Shown piece after piece: positions 11,666 through 20,438 of a stretch of 64,000 nucleotides of DNA. A program made the translations under genes and the position numbers. How positions within the stretch are numbered: the stretch's first letter is position 1; each line of letters begins with the position of its first letter. The stretch spans positions 62,001 to 126,000 of the forward strand of contig NZ_CP012334.1 of NCBI RefSeq assembly GCF_001704295.1, in the 5' to 3' direction. The notes beneath the pieces were generated by a model. It made no database searches, was not told the DNA's origin, and saw only the letters and a program-made list of their open reading frames with translations. This DNA comes from Bordetella sp. H567. GTDB taxonomy: Bacteria; Pseudomonadota; Gammaproteobacteria; Burkholderiales; Burkholderiaceae_B.

Positions 11666-12397
11666 TCAACCTGGCAGCAGCTGATTGTTTTCAACGCGTA
11701 TCGCCTGTCCGGGCGCGTACTGGAAGGGCGTCGCGCTCTGGAACGTATGGGTGCGTCCGTCGTTGGTCCGCGCCACGAGCTGATAGCGTGTCACGGTCTG
11801 TTGCTGCTTGATATTACGCTCGATTTCGCGGCCTGCCAAAGCACCGCCTACCGCGCCCAGCACGGTCAGCGCGGTGCGGCCGTGGCCGCCGCCGAACTGG
11901 TTGCCGACCACGCCACCCACCACCCCGCCGGCGACCGTGCCAACGATGGGTTCGCTCTGGTTCTGCACCGGGACCTGCACGGTATTGACCGACACCACCA
12001 CGCCGCATTGCGGGCACGCCGCGGCGCCGGGCTGCGATGGGGCCGGAGCCTGACCGGACGGTGCCGGCGCCTGGCCTTGGCGTGGCACCGCCGGCGTGGC
12101 GGGCGCCTGGGCGACGCGCTGCGGCGGGGCCGCTGCCGGCGGCGCGGCCGTGGCCCGCGGCGCGCCGGCGGTGCCCGCCTGCCCGGGCAGCGGCGCCAGA
12201 TTGGCGTCCTCCGGCCCGGCCGCGCTGGCCTCCTGCTGGACGGCTTTGCCCTGCTGCGCGCTGGGCGTGGGCAGCCAGCCCATGATGGCGGCAATGGCCA
12301 CGCCGCTCAGTGCGATGACGCAGACGGCCGCAATGGCGACCAGGGGATGCAGGCCGCGCCGCGAGGCCAGCCCCTGCAATGGCGCTGGAGTGTTCAT
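11666..12397 (-). CDS. Glycine-zipper 2TM (SlyB-like) envelope protein
   Basis: A 243-residue protein. One membrane-spanning segment lies at about 18-40 near the N-terminus. A long Pro/Ala/Gln linker follows to about 125, then a glycine-zipper domain at about 150-192 (IVGTVAGGVVGGVVGNQFGG, then VLGAVGGALAGREIE). The tail (YQLVARTNDGRTHTF) resembles SlyB/17-kDa surface antigen C-termini. No lipobox is present, so the protein is anchored by its N-terminal helix. The shorter start is chosen because AAGGAGA precedes it at good spacing. The exact role is unknown. Confidence 0.8.
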   Translation of the reverse strand: MNTPAPLQGLASRRGLHPLVAIAAVCVIALSGVAIAAIMGWLPTPSAQQGKAVQQEASAAGPEDANLAPLPGQAGTAGAPRATAAPPAAAPPQRVAQAPATPAVPRQGQAPAPSGQAPAPSQPGAAACPQCGVVVSVNTVQVPVQNQSEPIVGTVAGGVVGGVVGNQFGGGHGRTALTVLGAVGGALAGREIERNIKQQQTVTRYQLVARTNDGRTHTFQSATPFQYAPGQAIRVENNQLLPG

Positions 12398-12573
12398 AAC
12401 AGTCTCCTTGGAGAAACGACGGCCCGATGTATAGCACCGGGTCCTATTTTCAGCGTATTGCCAAAGTGACCGTTTGAAAGTTTTGCAAGGCCCGGACAGG
12501 GCGCGCCGGTAACGTTGAACGCGTTGCGCGCGTTGCGGCATCCCTTTGCGCGCGGTTCTGGGACAATCACCCG

Positions 12574-12819
12574 ATGGATAACGCCATTCCTATCACCCGG
12601 CTCGAAGACGCTATCAACTATTGGCGCAATCGCATTCCCGCCACGGGCGAGGAATCGCGCCTGTGCGCGCAGGCGGCTGCGCTGGCCACGCCCTATGCAT
12701 TGATGATCGTGACCGGGCGCCGGGATATTCCCACGGCGGAACTGGACGAGCCCGCACAGGCGGCCTTCGCCGCCTGGGAAGCGGCCGTGGGGGGCACGAT
12801 CAGGCCAACAGCGCCTTGA
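12574..12819 (+). CDS. DUF3717 family small protein
   Basis: An 81-residue protein with ITRLEDAINYWRNRIPATGEESRLC and ATPYALMIV, which match the pattern of the short DUF3717 family found in Burkholderiales. No function is known. It has no membrane segment. Its 3' end overlaps that of the convergent sco gene by 20 bp, so the two 3' ends are antisense to each other. Confidence 0.75.
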   Translation: MDNAIPITRLEDAINYWRNRIPATGEESRLCAQAAALATPYALMIVTGRRDIPTAELDEPAQAAFAAWEAAVGGTIRPTAP

Positions 12820-13405
12820 TGTCGTGCGCTAGCGATTGGACGTCCGCGCCGTTGCCGGCCAACACTCGCGCTTCGCCCTTGGTATCCAGCAGGTAAAAGG
12901 CCGCGCTGTGGTCCATGCTGTAATCCGTGCCGTTCTTGGCCGGCACCTTGGCGTAATACACCTTGAAGGACGTAGCGGCCTGCTTGACCTGCTCCGGCGT
13001 GCCGGTCAGGCCGACGAAGGATGGATTGAACGTCTGCACGTACTGCTTCAGCACTTCAGGCGTATCGCGTTCCGGGTCCACGGTGATCATGGCGACCTGC
13101 ACGCGTGAGGCATCGGGCCCCAGCGCCTGCATGACCTGCGCCAGTTCCGCCAGCGAGGTCGGGCAGACGTCGGGACACTGCGTATAGCCGAAGAACACCA
13201 CCAGCACCTTGCCCGCGTAGTCCGACAGCGTGCGCGGCCGGCCGTCTTGGTCGACCATGGACAGGTTCTTGCCCAGGTGCGTACCCGTGATATCGCTGCC
13301 CTTGAAGGACGGCGCGTCCTGCCCGCAGGCCGCCAGCAGGGCGGCAATGGGCAAGGCGGCGAAGGTGCGCAGCAGGGCGCGGCGCGGGACGGCGGTGACG
13401 GGCAT
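12800..13405 (-). CDS. sco: SCO1/SenC family copper chaperone lipoprotein
   Basis: A 201-residue protein with an N-terminal signal and lipobox LAAC (Cys about 27), so probably a periplasm-facing lipoprotein. The thioredoxin fold carries the copper-binding Cys-x3-Cys (CPDVC, about 77 and 81) and the distal His (DHSAAF, about 166). Sco proteins deliver copper to the CuA site of oxidase subunit II. It is the last gene of the oxidase assembly set on this strand, 19 bp after ctaB. Confidence 0.92.
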   Translation of the reverse strand: MPVTAVPRRALLRTFAALPIAALLAACGQDAPSFKGSDITGTHLGKNLSMVDQDGRPRTLSDYAGKVLVVFFGYTQCPDVCPTSLAELAQVMQALGPDASRVQVAMITVDPERDTPEVLKQYVQTFNPSFVGLTGTPEQVKQAATSFKVYYAKVPAKNGTDYSMDHSAAFYLLDTKGEARVLAGNGADVQSLAHDIKALLA

Positions 13406-13424
13406 GGAAAGGTCTCGCGGCGGA

Positions 13425-14318
13425 TCAGGCCAGCAGCAGGGCCCAATGATCGATCAGCAGGGCGCCAAACAGCAGCGACAGGTACACGATGGAATAGCGG
13501 AACAGCTTGCGCGCCAGCGCATCGGAATAGGCGCGATACAGCTGCCAGGCATAGCCCACGAATACGGCGCCCAGCAGCAGCGCGCTGACCAGATAGATCA
13601 GCCCGCTCATGCGGATGGCGTACGGCAGCAGGGTCGTGGCCAGCAGCGCGACGCTGTACAACAGGATGTGCAGGCGGGTGAACTTCTGGCCATGCGTGAC
13701 CGGAAGCATGGGCAGGCCCGCCTTGACGTAGTCGTTGGTGCGGTACAGCGCCAGGGCCCAGAAGTGCGGCGGCGTCCAGATGAAGATGATCAGCACCAGC
13801 AGCCATGCCTGTGCCGGCGTGGCGTTGGCAACGGCCGCCCAGCCCAGGGCCGGCGGCATGGCGCCGGACAGCCCGCCGATGACGATGTTCTGTGGGGTGC
13901 GGGGCTTCAGGATGACCGTGTAAATGACGGCGTAGCCGACAAAGGTGGCGAACGTCAGCCACATCGTCAGCGGGTTCACCAGGTTGTACAGCACCAGCAT
14001 GCCGGCGCCGCCCAGCAGCCCGGACAGGGCCAGCACCTGCTGCGGCAGGATGGTGCCGCGGGCCGTGGGCCGCCGCGCGGTGCGCAGCATGCGCGCGTCC
14101 ACTTCCTGTTCGATCAGGCAGTTGATGGCGAAGGCCGCCGCGGCCAGCAGCCAGATGCCCAGCGTGGCGTACGCCACCCGTTTCAGGTCCGGAAGGCCGG
14201 GCGCGGCCAGGAACATGCCGATGACGGCACAAAACACCGCGAGCTGTGTCACGCGTGGCTTGGTCAGCACCAGGTACTGGCGCAGCAATCCGGAATCCGA
14301 GGCAACAAAACTGGTCAT
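13425..14318 (-). CDS. ctaB: Protoheme IX farnesyltransferase (heme O synthase)
   Basis: Converts heme B to heme O with farnesyl diphosphate. The 297-residue UbiA-family membrane protein starts [16 protein letters not shown]. It has the prenyl-diphosphate-binding region [19 protein letters not shown] (the Asn/Asp motif) and about nine hydrophobic segments. Product heme O is used by CtaA, encoded immediately upstream. Gene order ctaA-ctaB-sco is the usual one. Confidence 0.96.
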   Translation of the reverse strand: MTSFVASDSGLLRQYLVLTKPRVTQLAVFCAVIGMFLAAPGLPDLKRVAYATLGIWLLAAAAFAINCLIEQEVDARMLRTARRPTARGTILPQQVLALSGLLGGAGMLVLYNLVNPLTMWLTFATFVGYAVIYTVILKPRTPQNIVIGGLSGAMPPALGWAAVANATPAQAWLLVLIIFIWTPPHFWALALYRTNDYVKAGLPMLPVTHGQKFTRLHILLYSVALLATTLLPYAIRMSGLIYLVSALLLGAVFVGYAWQLYRAYSDALARKLFRYSIVYLSLLFGALLIDHWALLLA

Positions 14319-14469
14319 GATGGGCGGTATTTTAAACCGGCTGAGCGCCAGGACTTGTCAGCAGGGAAAATGCGCTTCGCCGCATCCCCCGGTTTGCCCG
14401 GCCGCGGCCACCCCGCGACAGCCTTCCAGGGTACGGCGCATCTTCCGACAGGTGGACGGCAGAACCGGC

Positions 14470-15525
14470 TCATGCGGGACTTTCCGCGGGACTGACCGGC
14501 CGCGACGCGCGCAGCGCCGGGCGCCCGGCGGTGGACAGGCGCACCAGCAGCGTGACGGTGGCCAGCACCAGGCCGGCCGCGCCGCCGTTGTGCAACACGG
14601 CGATCAGCAGGGGCCATTGGAAAAAAATGGTGGTCAGCCCGGTCGCCAGCTGGGCCAGCAGCAGGCCCAGCACCAGGTTGGCGGGGCCGCGCAGCCCGCG
14701 CTCCCTGCGCAAACGGACACCCAGGGTACCCAGATAGGCGAAAACGACGAAGGCGAAATTGCGGTGCACCCAGTGGATGGCGGTCAGGGCGTATTGGGAA
14801 ATCATCTGGCCCGACGGGAGTTCGCCCAGTGCCCGGATGATGGAATAGCCGTCCTTGAAGTCCATGGGCGGCAGCCATTGCCCCTGGCAGGTCGGAAAGT
14901 CCATGCAGGCCAGCGCCGCGTAATTGGTGCTGACCCAGCCGCCCAGTGCGATCTGCAGCGTGAGCAGCGCCAGGCCGCCCACCACCCAGCCGCGCCAGCG
15001 CGCCGCCGCCGCGCCCAGCGCCTGATAGGGGCGTTCGCGCGCCGCCAGCCAGGTCATGACGGCCAGCGTCAACATCCCGAACAGCAGGTGCGAGGTGACG
15101 ACCACGGGCATCAGCTGATGGGTGACCGTCCACGCGCCGAACGCGCCCTGCACGCACACGACGACCAGCGCCGCCGTGGCCAGCGCGGGCGAGCGGCCCA
15201 GCCGGCCGCGATGGCGCCAGGCCATGTAGACGATGGCGATGATCAGCATGCCCAGGGCGGACCCTGCATAGCGATGCACCATTTCGATCCAGGCCTTGGA
15301 CAGCGATACGGCGCCGAAAGGCATGGCCTGGTTGGCGGCGTGGATGTCGGACAGCGAGCCCAGGGGGGTCACGCTGCCGTAGCAGCCGGGCCAGTCGGGG
15401 CAGCCCAGGCCCGAATCGGTCAGACGCACGAAGGCGCCGAACATGATCAGGTCCAGCGTCAGAAACCAGGTGAAGAACACCAGTTTGCGGTAGCGGCGAA
15501 TAACGGGGTCCATGGACTCAGCCAA
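14470..15525 (-). CDS. ctaA: Heme A synthase (COX15/CtaA)
   Basis: Oxidises the heme O methyl group to a formyl to make heme A for the aa3 oxidase. The 351-residue polytopic protein has conserved sections FVRLTDSGLGCPDWPGCYG, EMVHRYAGSALG and AIHWVHRNFAFVVF, containing the heme-ligand histidines. Its 5' end overlaps the stop of the Sco-like gene by 8 bp, implying coupling. A GTG or longer start is not required. Confidence 0.95.
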   Translation of the reverse strand: MAESMDPVIRRYRKLVFFTWFLTLDLIMFGAFVRLTDSGLGCPDWPGCYGSVTPLGSLSDIHAANQAMPFGAVSLSKAWIEMVHRYAGSALGMLIIAIVYMAWRHRGRLGRSPALATAALVVVCVQGAFGAWTVTHQLMPVVVTSHLLFGMLTLAVMTWLAARERPYQALGAAAARWRGWVVGGLALLTLQIALGGWVSTNYAALACMDFPTCQGQWLPPMDFKDGYSIIRALGELPSGQMISQYALTAIHWVHRNFAFVVFAYLGTLGVRLRRERGLRGPANLVLGLLLAQLATGLTTIFFQWPLLIAVLHNGGAAGLVLATVTLLVRLSTAGRPALRASRPVSPAESPA

Positions 15526-16234
15526 TACGCGAGTTGTAGATGAGCTTGCTGACGTCCTTGCGGACCTGCACCGGATCGGCGTCGGGCGGGAATTGCAGCA
15601 TCAGATGCCCCAGGGGATCGACCATCCAGATCGGCCCGGCGAGCGCTTCGGCGGCGCCGGCGGGGTTGCCGGCGCCCGCATTGCCGCCGGCAATCGCGGC
15701 CGGCGGCGACGCCCCGGCCGCCGTGGCCGTACCCGCTGGCGCACCCAGCAGGAAGGGCGCCAGCTGCGCGGGTCGCGCTCGCACCATGACCGTGCCCCGA
15801 TAGGCATCCAGGACCTTCTGGGGCACGGGCGCGTCGTCGATGATGAACCACACGCGGACGAGCCGGTCGACGTTTTTCCCCTGGCTGGCGTGGGTATTGC
15901 GGATGATGAACAGCTTGCGGGCACACGACTCGGGGCACGCGCCGCCGTCGGCCGCCATCAGCAGCCATTTGCCCTTCAGGCTGGCCAGGTCGAAAGGCTG
16001 GCCGTCCAGCGTGGCCAGCGGCAGCGCGGCCGCCGCGGGAATGTCGCGCTGCGGCTCTACCAGCGTGCCGTAGTTGCTGCTGTCTTCCGGCCACCATTGC
16101 GGGTTCAGGTACATGATCAGCGCGCCCAGTATGGGCGCGAGCGTGATCAGGAAGATCGCGATCATGACGGACCTGGCGCGGCGCCGCGTGGCGGGCACCG
16201 CCTGGGACGAGGGAATCGGGGTGGATCTGGCCAA
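15518..16234 (-). CDS. Membrane-anchored Sco-like thioredoxin-fold protein of the cytochrome oxidase cluster
   Basis: A 238-residue protein with one N-terminal membrane anchor (about 22-42) and a periplasmic domain. In Burkholderiales such genes between SURF1 and ctaA are usually left as hypothetical. Here the domain retains the copper-site pattern of Sco proteins: Cys-x3-Cys in CPESC (Cys100, Cys104) and a distal His in DPLGHLML (His210). An Ala/Gly-rich insertion (about 163-200) sits between them. I infer a second Sco-like copper chaperone or thiol reductase for oxidase assembly. The gene overlaps ctaA by 8 bp. Confidence 0.75.
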   Translation of the reverse strand: MARSTPIPSSQAVPATRRRARSVMIAIFLITLAPILGALIMYLNPQWWPEDSSNYGTLVEPQRDIPAAAALPLATLDGQPFDLASLKGKWLLMAADGGACPESCARKLFIIRNTHASQGKNVDRLVRVWFIIDDAPVPQKVLDAYRGTVMVRARPAQLAPFLLGAPAGTATAAGASPPAAIAGGNAGAGNPAGAAEALAGPIWMVDPLGHLMLQFPPDADPVQVRKDVSKLIYNSRIG

Positions 16235-16327
16235 AATGTCTTTCCTGCGATACGGAATTCAGGGTGGCAATGTACACGGGAGGGGCGGGCGCCGCGCTGC
16301 CGCACGGGCCTGAACGGCGCGGTGCCG

Positions 16328-17086
16328 CTAGGGTCCGCGCCCGCGCGCGGCGCGCACGGCCACGACGACGAAGGCGATGCCGGCAATACCGGCGAAGGCG
16401 AACCACTGCATCGCGTAGCCCAGGTTCTGGTTGTAGTCCACCGAAGGCTGCGGCCACTCGCGCACCAGCCCGTCGCCCGAGGGCGCATGCTGCTCCATGA
16501 CCGCCGGCAGCAGGTGCAGGCCGGTGGCCCGGGCATAGGCATCCAGGTCCAGATTCTGCACCGTTGGCGGGCCATCCCGCGATGGCCATGCGGTGGGCAG
16601 GACGTCGTCGGACGCGCCGCCAGGGTTCCACAATTCGAACAGCCTGGGCACACGCCGCACCAGTTCGCCCGACACGGTACGCACGCCGTCCGGCAACGCC
16701 GGCGCGGCCTCGGGCGGTTCCCCGGGCAGCGTGCGCGGCAGCCATCCGCGCAACACCAGCACCGCGGTGTTCGACCCTTCTTCGAGCATCAGCGGCGTGG
16801 CGATCCAGTAGCCCGGCCGCCCGTTCTGGTTGCGGTTGTCCAGGCGCACCGTCATGTCGGCGCGCCAGCGTCCCTGCACCGATACGGGCCGCCAGGGGCG
16901 CAGATCGTCGCTGGGCGTGGCGGCCGTCAGCAGCAGGGGCGGCTGGCGCCGGCCGCTCTCAATGGCCGCGAGGACGGCACGCCTTTCGTCGGCACGGCGC
17001 AGTTGCCAGCGTCCCAGCGAGGCGAGCAATACCACCATGATGCCCAGCAGCACCAACGCGGTCAAAGTGCGATGCGCACGAGCCAT
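16328..17086 (-). CDS. SURF1 family cytochrome c oxidase assembly protein
   Basis: A 252-residue protein with the SURF1 layout: an N-terminal helix (VLLGIMVVLLASLGRWQLRR), a periplasmic domain with GYWIATPLML and a VLVLRGWLPR strand, and a C-terminal helix (QWFAFAGIAGIAFVVVAVRA). SURF1 proteins act in heme A insertion into subunit I. The start is put at the ATG giving MARAHRTL rather than at an upstream GTG eight codons earlier, which has no better ribosome-binding site. Confidence 0.9.
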   Translation of the reverse strand: MARAHRTLTALVLLGIMVVLLASLGRWQLRRADERRAVLAAIESGRRQPPLLLTAATPSDDLRPWRPVSVQGRWRADMTVRLDNRNQNGRPGYWIATPLMLEEGSNTAVLVLRGWLPRTLPGEPPEAAPALPDGVRTVSGELVRRVPRLFELWNPGGASDDVLPTAWPSRDGPPTVQNLDLDAYARATGLHLLPAVMEQHAPSGDGLVREWPQPSVDYNQNLGYAMQWFAFAGIAGIAFVVVAVRAARGRGP

Positions 17087-17121
17087 GTCTGCAATAATCC
17101 TGGTTTGCACCCGGAGGCACT

Positions 17122-17322
17122 ATGCGCGTCTTAGTTGTCCTGGCTTTTGCCGGCATCCTCGCCAGCCTGGCCTCGGCCCTGGTTTACCTGATGAGGGATA
17201 AAGGCACCACCAATAGGACGGTCAATGCCTTGACCGTGCGCATCGGGCTTTCCGTCGCCCTTTTCCTGTTCGTGCTGCTCGCCCACTATTTCGGCTGGAT
17301 AGAGAGCACGGGGCTTAGATAG
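17122..17322 (+). CDS. Twin-transmembrane protein (DUF2909-like)
   Basis: A 66-residue protein made of two hydrophobic helices (about 3-22 and 44-60) separated by a short loop with MRDKGTTNRTVNALTVRIGLS. Proteins of this pattern sit beside oxidase subunit III and SURF1 in many beta- and gammaproteobacteria and are called DUF2909 or 'twin transmembrane protein'. It is on the opposite strand to the oxidase genes, divergent from SURF1 with 35 bp between the start codons. Function is unknown. Confidence 0.75.
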   Translation: MRVLVVLAFAGILASLASALVYLMRDKGTTNRTVNALTVRIGLSVALFLFVLLAHYFGWIESTGLR

Positions 17323-17419
17323 CGGCGCGGGCCGCGGGTTCCCGCGCGACGTGGGCGGCCCCGCGCCGCAAGGCCGCGCGGGCGCGGCGCCACCGGCAAG
17401 GCAGCGCGCGCCCGGGTGG

Positions 17420-18295
17420 TCAGAACCAGTAGACGAACAGGTACAGACCCAGCCAGACGACGTCCACGAAGTGCCAATACCAGGCGGCGCCTTCGAAGCC
17501 GAAGTGATGATCCGCCGTGAAATGGCCGCGGATCAGGCGGAACAGGATCACGGTCAGCATGGTCGCGCCCATGATCACGTGAAAGCCGTGGAAGCCCGTC
17601 AACATGAAGAACAGCGAGCCATAGGCGCCGGAACTGAATTTCAGGTTCAGCTCGGTGTAGGCGTGGTGGTATTCGAAGGCCTGGCAGCCGACGAACAGCG
17701 CGCCCAGCAGCACCGTCAGCGCCAGCCACAAAATGGCCTTGCCGCGGTGATCCTCGCGCAACGCATGGTGCGAGATGGTCAGCGTGACCCCGGAGCTCAA
17801 CAGCAGCGCGGTGTTGATCGTGGGCAGCCAGAAGGGACCGACCGTCGCGAAGTGCTCGACCACGCCGGCCGGCCCGAAGTTGGGCCACACGGCGTTGAAA
17901 TCGGGCCACAGCAGCAGCTTATGGTCCAGGTCGCCCAGCCACGGCGTCGTGATGGTGCGCACGTACCACAGCGCGCCGAAGAAGCCGCCGAAGAACATGA
18001 CCTCGGAAAAAATGAACCAGCTCATGCCCCAGCGGTACGACACGTCCACGCGCTTGCTGTTCATGCCGCGTTCGGATTCGCCGATGGCGTCGCCGAACCA
18101 GCGGAACAGCACCGCGATGAGGCACAGCAGGCCCAGCAGCACCAGCCATTTTCCTACCTGCACGCCGTTGACCCAGCATGCCGCGCCCGACGCGATGATC
18201 AGCAAAGCGATTGCGCTGCGCACCGGATGGCCCGAATCCGCGGGCACATAGTAGTAGGGCGCCTCTTTCGCTTGAACCGAGTGTCCTGCACTCAT
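17420..18295 (-). CDS. ctaE: Cytochrome c oxidase subunit III
   Basis: A 291-residue polytopic membrane protein of the aa3-type oxidase. Recognisable segments are YRWGMSWFIFSEVMFFGGFF, LLLSSGVTLTISHHALRE, FHGFHVIMGATML and the C-terminal WYWHFVDVVWLGLYLFVYWF, characteristic of subunit III. The start has GGAGA upstream. It follows the small DUF2970 gene by 36 bp in the ctaC-ctaD operon direction. Confidence 0.97.
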   Translation of the reverse strand: MSAGHSVQAKEAPYYYVPADSGHPVRSAIALLIIASGAACWVNGVQVGKWLVLLGLLCLIAVLFRWFGDAIGESERGMNSKRVDVSYRWGMSWFIFSEVMFFGGFFGALWYVRTITTPWLGDLDHKLLLWPDFNAVWPNFGPAGVVEHFATVGPFWLPTINTALLLSSGVTLTISHHALREDHRGKAILWLALTVLLGALFVGCQAFEYHHAYTELNLKFSSGAYGSLFFMLTGFHGFHVIMGATMLTVILFRLIRGHFTADHHFGFEGAAWYWHFVDVVWLGLYLFVYWF

Positions 18296-18331
18296 GGTCT
18301 TCTCCCTGGTACTTATACGTCGAATAGTGTT

Positions 18332-18550
18332 TCAGCTCTGACTTGCCACGACCCAGTGCACGATGGTCACCAGGACCACCACGAAGATCACGCCGGCCAG
18401 AACGCCGGCGATGATCAGGTGCACCGGATTCAAGCGCGCGTCTTCCTGGTAGCCCGTGCCCTTGCGGATGCCCAGCATGCCCCAGGCCACCGCCTTCAGC
18501 GTCTGCAGGAAGCTGGTCTTGCGTTGCGGGGAATCGGGCTGCGTGGCCAT
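18332..18550 (-). CDS. DUF2970 family small membrane protein
   Basis: A 72-residue protein with SFLQTLKAVAWGMLGIRK, then a single C-terminal hydrophobic helix. This is the DUF2970 pattern found between oxidase subunit I and III genes in betaproteobacteria. The shorter start (MATQPDSPQ) is preferred because it fits the family length. A role in oxidase assembly or stability is inferred from its constant genomic position; no catalytic motif is seen. Confidence 0.8.
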   Translation of the reverse strand: MATQPDSPQRKTSFLQTLKAVAWGMLGIRKGTGYQEDARLNPVHLIIAGVLAGVIFVVVLVTIVHWVVASQS

Positions 18551-18560
18551 GGCTGCGTCC

Positions 18561-18683
18561 TCAGTCCACGCCACCGGCGAACAGGTTGCCGCCCTTGAGC
18601 ATCGCCCAGGCGAACACCGCCACGACGAAGGCCAGCAGCACCAATCCGACGATGCGGTTGCGGCGGCGTTGTTCGGGTGTCAT
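18561..18683 (-). CDS. Cytochrome oxidase small assembly protein (40 aa)
   Basis: A 40-residue reading frame starts MTPEQRRRNRIVGLVLL, continues with a single membrane helix (about 11-28) and ends NLFAGGVD. Tiny proteins of this type, basic at the N-terminus with one helix, are found directly downstream of ctaD in betaproteobacterial oxidase operons. It ends 10 bp before the DUF2970 start. In related operons cox11/ctaG normally lies in this gap, and here it does not. Confidence 0.8.
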   Translation of the reverse strand: MTPEQRRRNRIVGLVLLAFVVAVFAWAMLKGGNLFAGGVD

Positions 18684-18719
18684 GGCGGATCCTGCCTGCA
18701 TTTGCCTGTGGCCTTTACC

Positions 18720-20333
18720 TTACTTCACTTCGGGCGGCGTTTCGAAGGTATGGAAGGGCGCCGGCGACGGCACCGTCCATTCCAGCCCTTCCGCGCCCTC
18801 CCACGGCTTGGCGGCCGCCGGTTCGCCCTTGCCCGCATAGCAGCGCAGGATGGCGTACAGGAAGATCAGCTGCGACAGGCCGAACCAGAAGGCGCCGATC
18901 GTGGCGACCTGGTGAAAGGTCGTGAATTGGGCGGCGTAGTCCGCATAGCGGCGCGGCATGCCGGCCAGCCCCAGGAAGTGCATGGGGAAGAAGGTCACGT
19001 TGAACGAAATCAGCGACGACCAGAAGTGCAGCTTGCCAAGCTTTTCGCTGTACATGCGGCCGGTCCACTTCGGCATCCAGTAGTAGGCGCCGGCGAACAA
19101 CCCGAACAGCGAGCCCGCCACCAGCACGTAGTGGAAGTGCGCCACCACGTAGTAGGTGTCATGCACCTGGATGTCGATGGGCGCCACCGACAGGATCAGG
19201 CCGGTGAAGCCGCCCATGGTGAACACGAAAATGAAGCCGATGGCCCACAGCATGGGCGTTTCGAACGTCATCGACCCGCGCCACATCGTGGCCACCCAGT
19301 TGAACACCTTCACCCCGGTCGGGATGGAGATCAGCATGGTCGCGTACATGAAGTAAAGCTGGCCGGTCACCGGCATGCCGGTGGTGAACATGTGGTGCGC
19401 CCACACGATGAAGGACAGCACCGCGATGGCGGCCGTCGCGTACACCATGGAGGCGTAGCCGAACAGCGGCTTGCGGGCGAAGGCCGGGACCACAGCGGAG
19501 ACGATGCCGAAGGCCGGCAAAATCATGATGTAGACCTCGGGATGCCCGAAGAACCAGAACACGTGCTGGTACAGCACGGGATCGCCGCCGGCGGCCGCAT
19601 TGAAGAAATCCGTGCCGAAGTGGCGGTCGGTGAGCACCATGGTGATGGCGGCGGCCAGCACCGGCATCACCGCGATCAGCAGGAAGGCGGTGATCAGCCA
19701 GGTCCAGCAGAACAGCGGCATCTTCATCAGCGTCATGCCCGGCGCGCGCATGTTCAGGATGGTGACGATGACGTTGATCGCACCCATGATGGACGAGGCG
19801 CCCATGATGTGTATGGCGAAGATCGCCAGGTCCATGCCGGGGCCCATCTGCAGCGACAGCGGCGCATACAGCGTCCAGCCGGCGGCGGTGGCGCCGCCCG
19901 GCACGAAGAAGGACGACGTCAGCAGAATCGCCGCCATCGGCAGGATCCAGAAGCTGAAGTTGTTCATGCGCGCGAACGCCATGTCCGATGCGCCGATCTG
20001 CATCGGGATCATCCAGTTCGCGAAGCCGACGAAGGCCGGCATGATGGCGCCGAACACCATGATCAGGCCGTGCATGGTGGTGAACTGGTTGAACAGTTCC
20101 GGACGGAAGAACTGCAGGCCGGGCTCGAACAGCTCCGTGCGCAGCAACAGCGCGAGCGTGCCGCCTTCCAGCAACATCAGGAACGAGAAGATGAGATACA
20201 TCGTCCCGATATCCTTGTGGTTGGTGGCGAACAGCCAGCGCCGCCATCCGCTGGGGATGGCGTGGTGATGGTCATCGTGACCATGGCCGTGCCCGTGGCC
20301 CGGCTCGACGTGGTCTACAGTGACGCTGCTCAT
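18720..20333 (-). CDS. ctaD: Cytochrome c oxidase subunit I
   Basis: The catalytic 12-helix heme-copper subunit of an aa3-type oxidase (537 residues). Typical segments are [17 protein letters not shown], the heme-copper ligand regions ([18 protein letters not shown] and [12 protein letters not shown]), and [18 protein letters not shown]. The Glu of GHPEVY marks a type A1 D-channel. A His-rich N-terminal tail ([17 protein letters not shown]) precedes the first helix and may bind metal. The start is placed at MSSVTVDH, with AAGGAG upstream; a longer GTG start is possible. Confidence 0.97.
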   Translation of the reverse strand: MSSVTVDHVEPGHGHGHGHDDHHHAIPSGWRRWLFATNHKDIGTMYLIFSFLMLLEGGTLALLLRTELFEPGLQFFRPELFNQFTTMHGLIMVFGAIMPAFVGFANWMIPMQIGASDMAFARMNNFSFWILPMAAILLTSSFFVPGGATAAGWTLYAPLSLQMGPGMDLAIFAIHIMGASSIMGAINVIVTILNMRAPGMTLMKMPLFCWTWLITAFLLIAVMPVLAAAITMVLTDRHFGTDFFNAAAGGDPVLYQHVFWFFGHPEVYIMILPAFGIVSAVVPAFARKPLFGYASMVYATAAIAVLSFIVWAHHMFTTGMPVTGQLYFMYATMLISIPTGVKVFNWVATMWRGSMTFETPMLWAIGFIFVFTMGGFTGLILSVAPIDIQVHDTYYVVAHFHYVLVAGSLFGLFAGAYYWMPKWTGRMYSEKLGKLHFWSSLISFNVTFFPMHFLGLAGMPRRYADYAAQFTTFHQVATIGAFWFGLSQLIFLYAILRCYAGKGEPAAAKPWEGAEGLEWTVPSPAPFHTFETPPEVK

Positions 20334-20357
20334 AGTCTCAACTCCTTCCTGCATGTT

Positions 20358-20432
20358 GCCAGGCCGTTCCACGGCCTGGCTGAGGTATTCGGTATCTGAC
20401 GAATGCGCGCATGTCCGGGCGGCTGCCCGGAC
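20358..20432. other. Two hairpins in the ctaC-ctaD intergenic region
   Basis: The 105-bp gap holds two strong inverted repeats: GTCCGGGC/GCCCGGAC (20413-20432), just after the ctaC stop, and GCCAGGCCG/CGGCCTGGC (20358-20380), just before ctaD. Neither has a T-tract. They may be processing or stabilising structures that set different levels of subunit II and subunit I mRNA. Confidence 0.5.
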
Positions 20433-20438
20433 GCGGCG

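Noticed and set aside
18456-20399. A 647-codon frame antisense to ctaD.
   Set aside because: His/Arg-rich shadow of a GC-rich membrane-protein gene, without a ribosome-binding site or recognisable fold.
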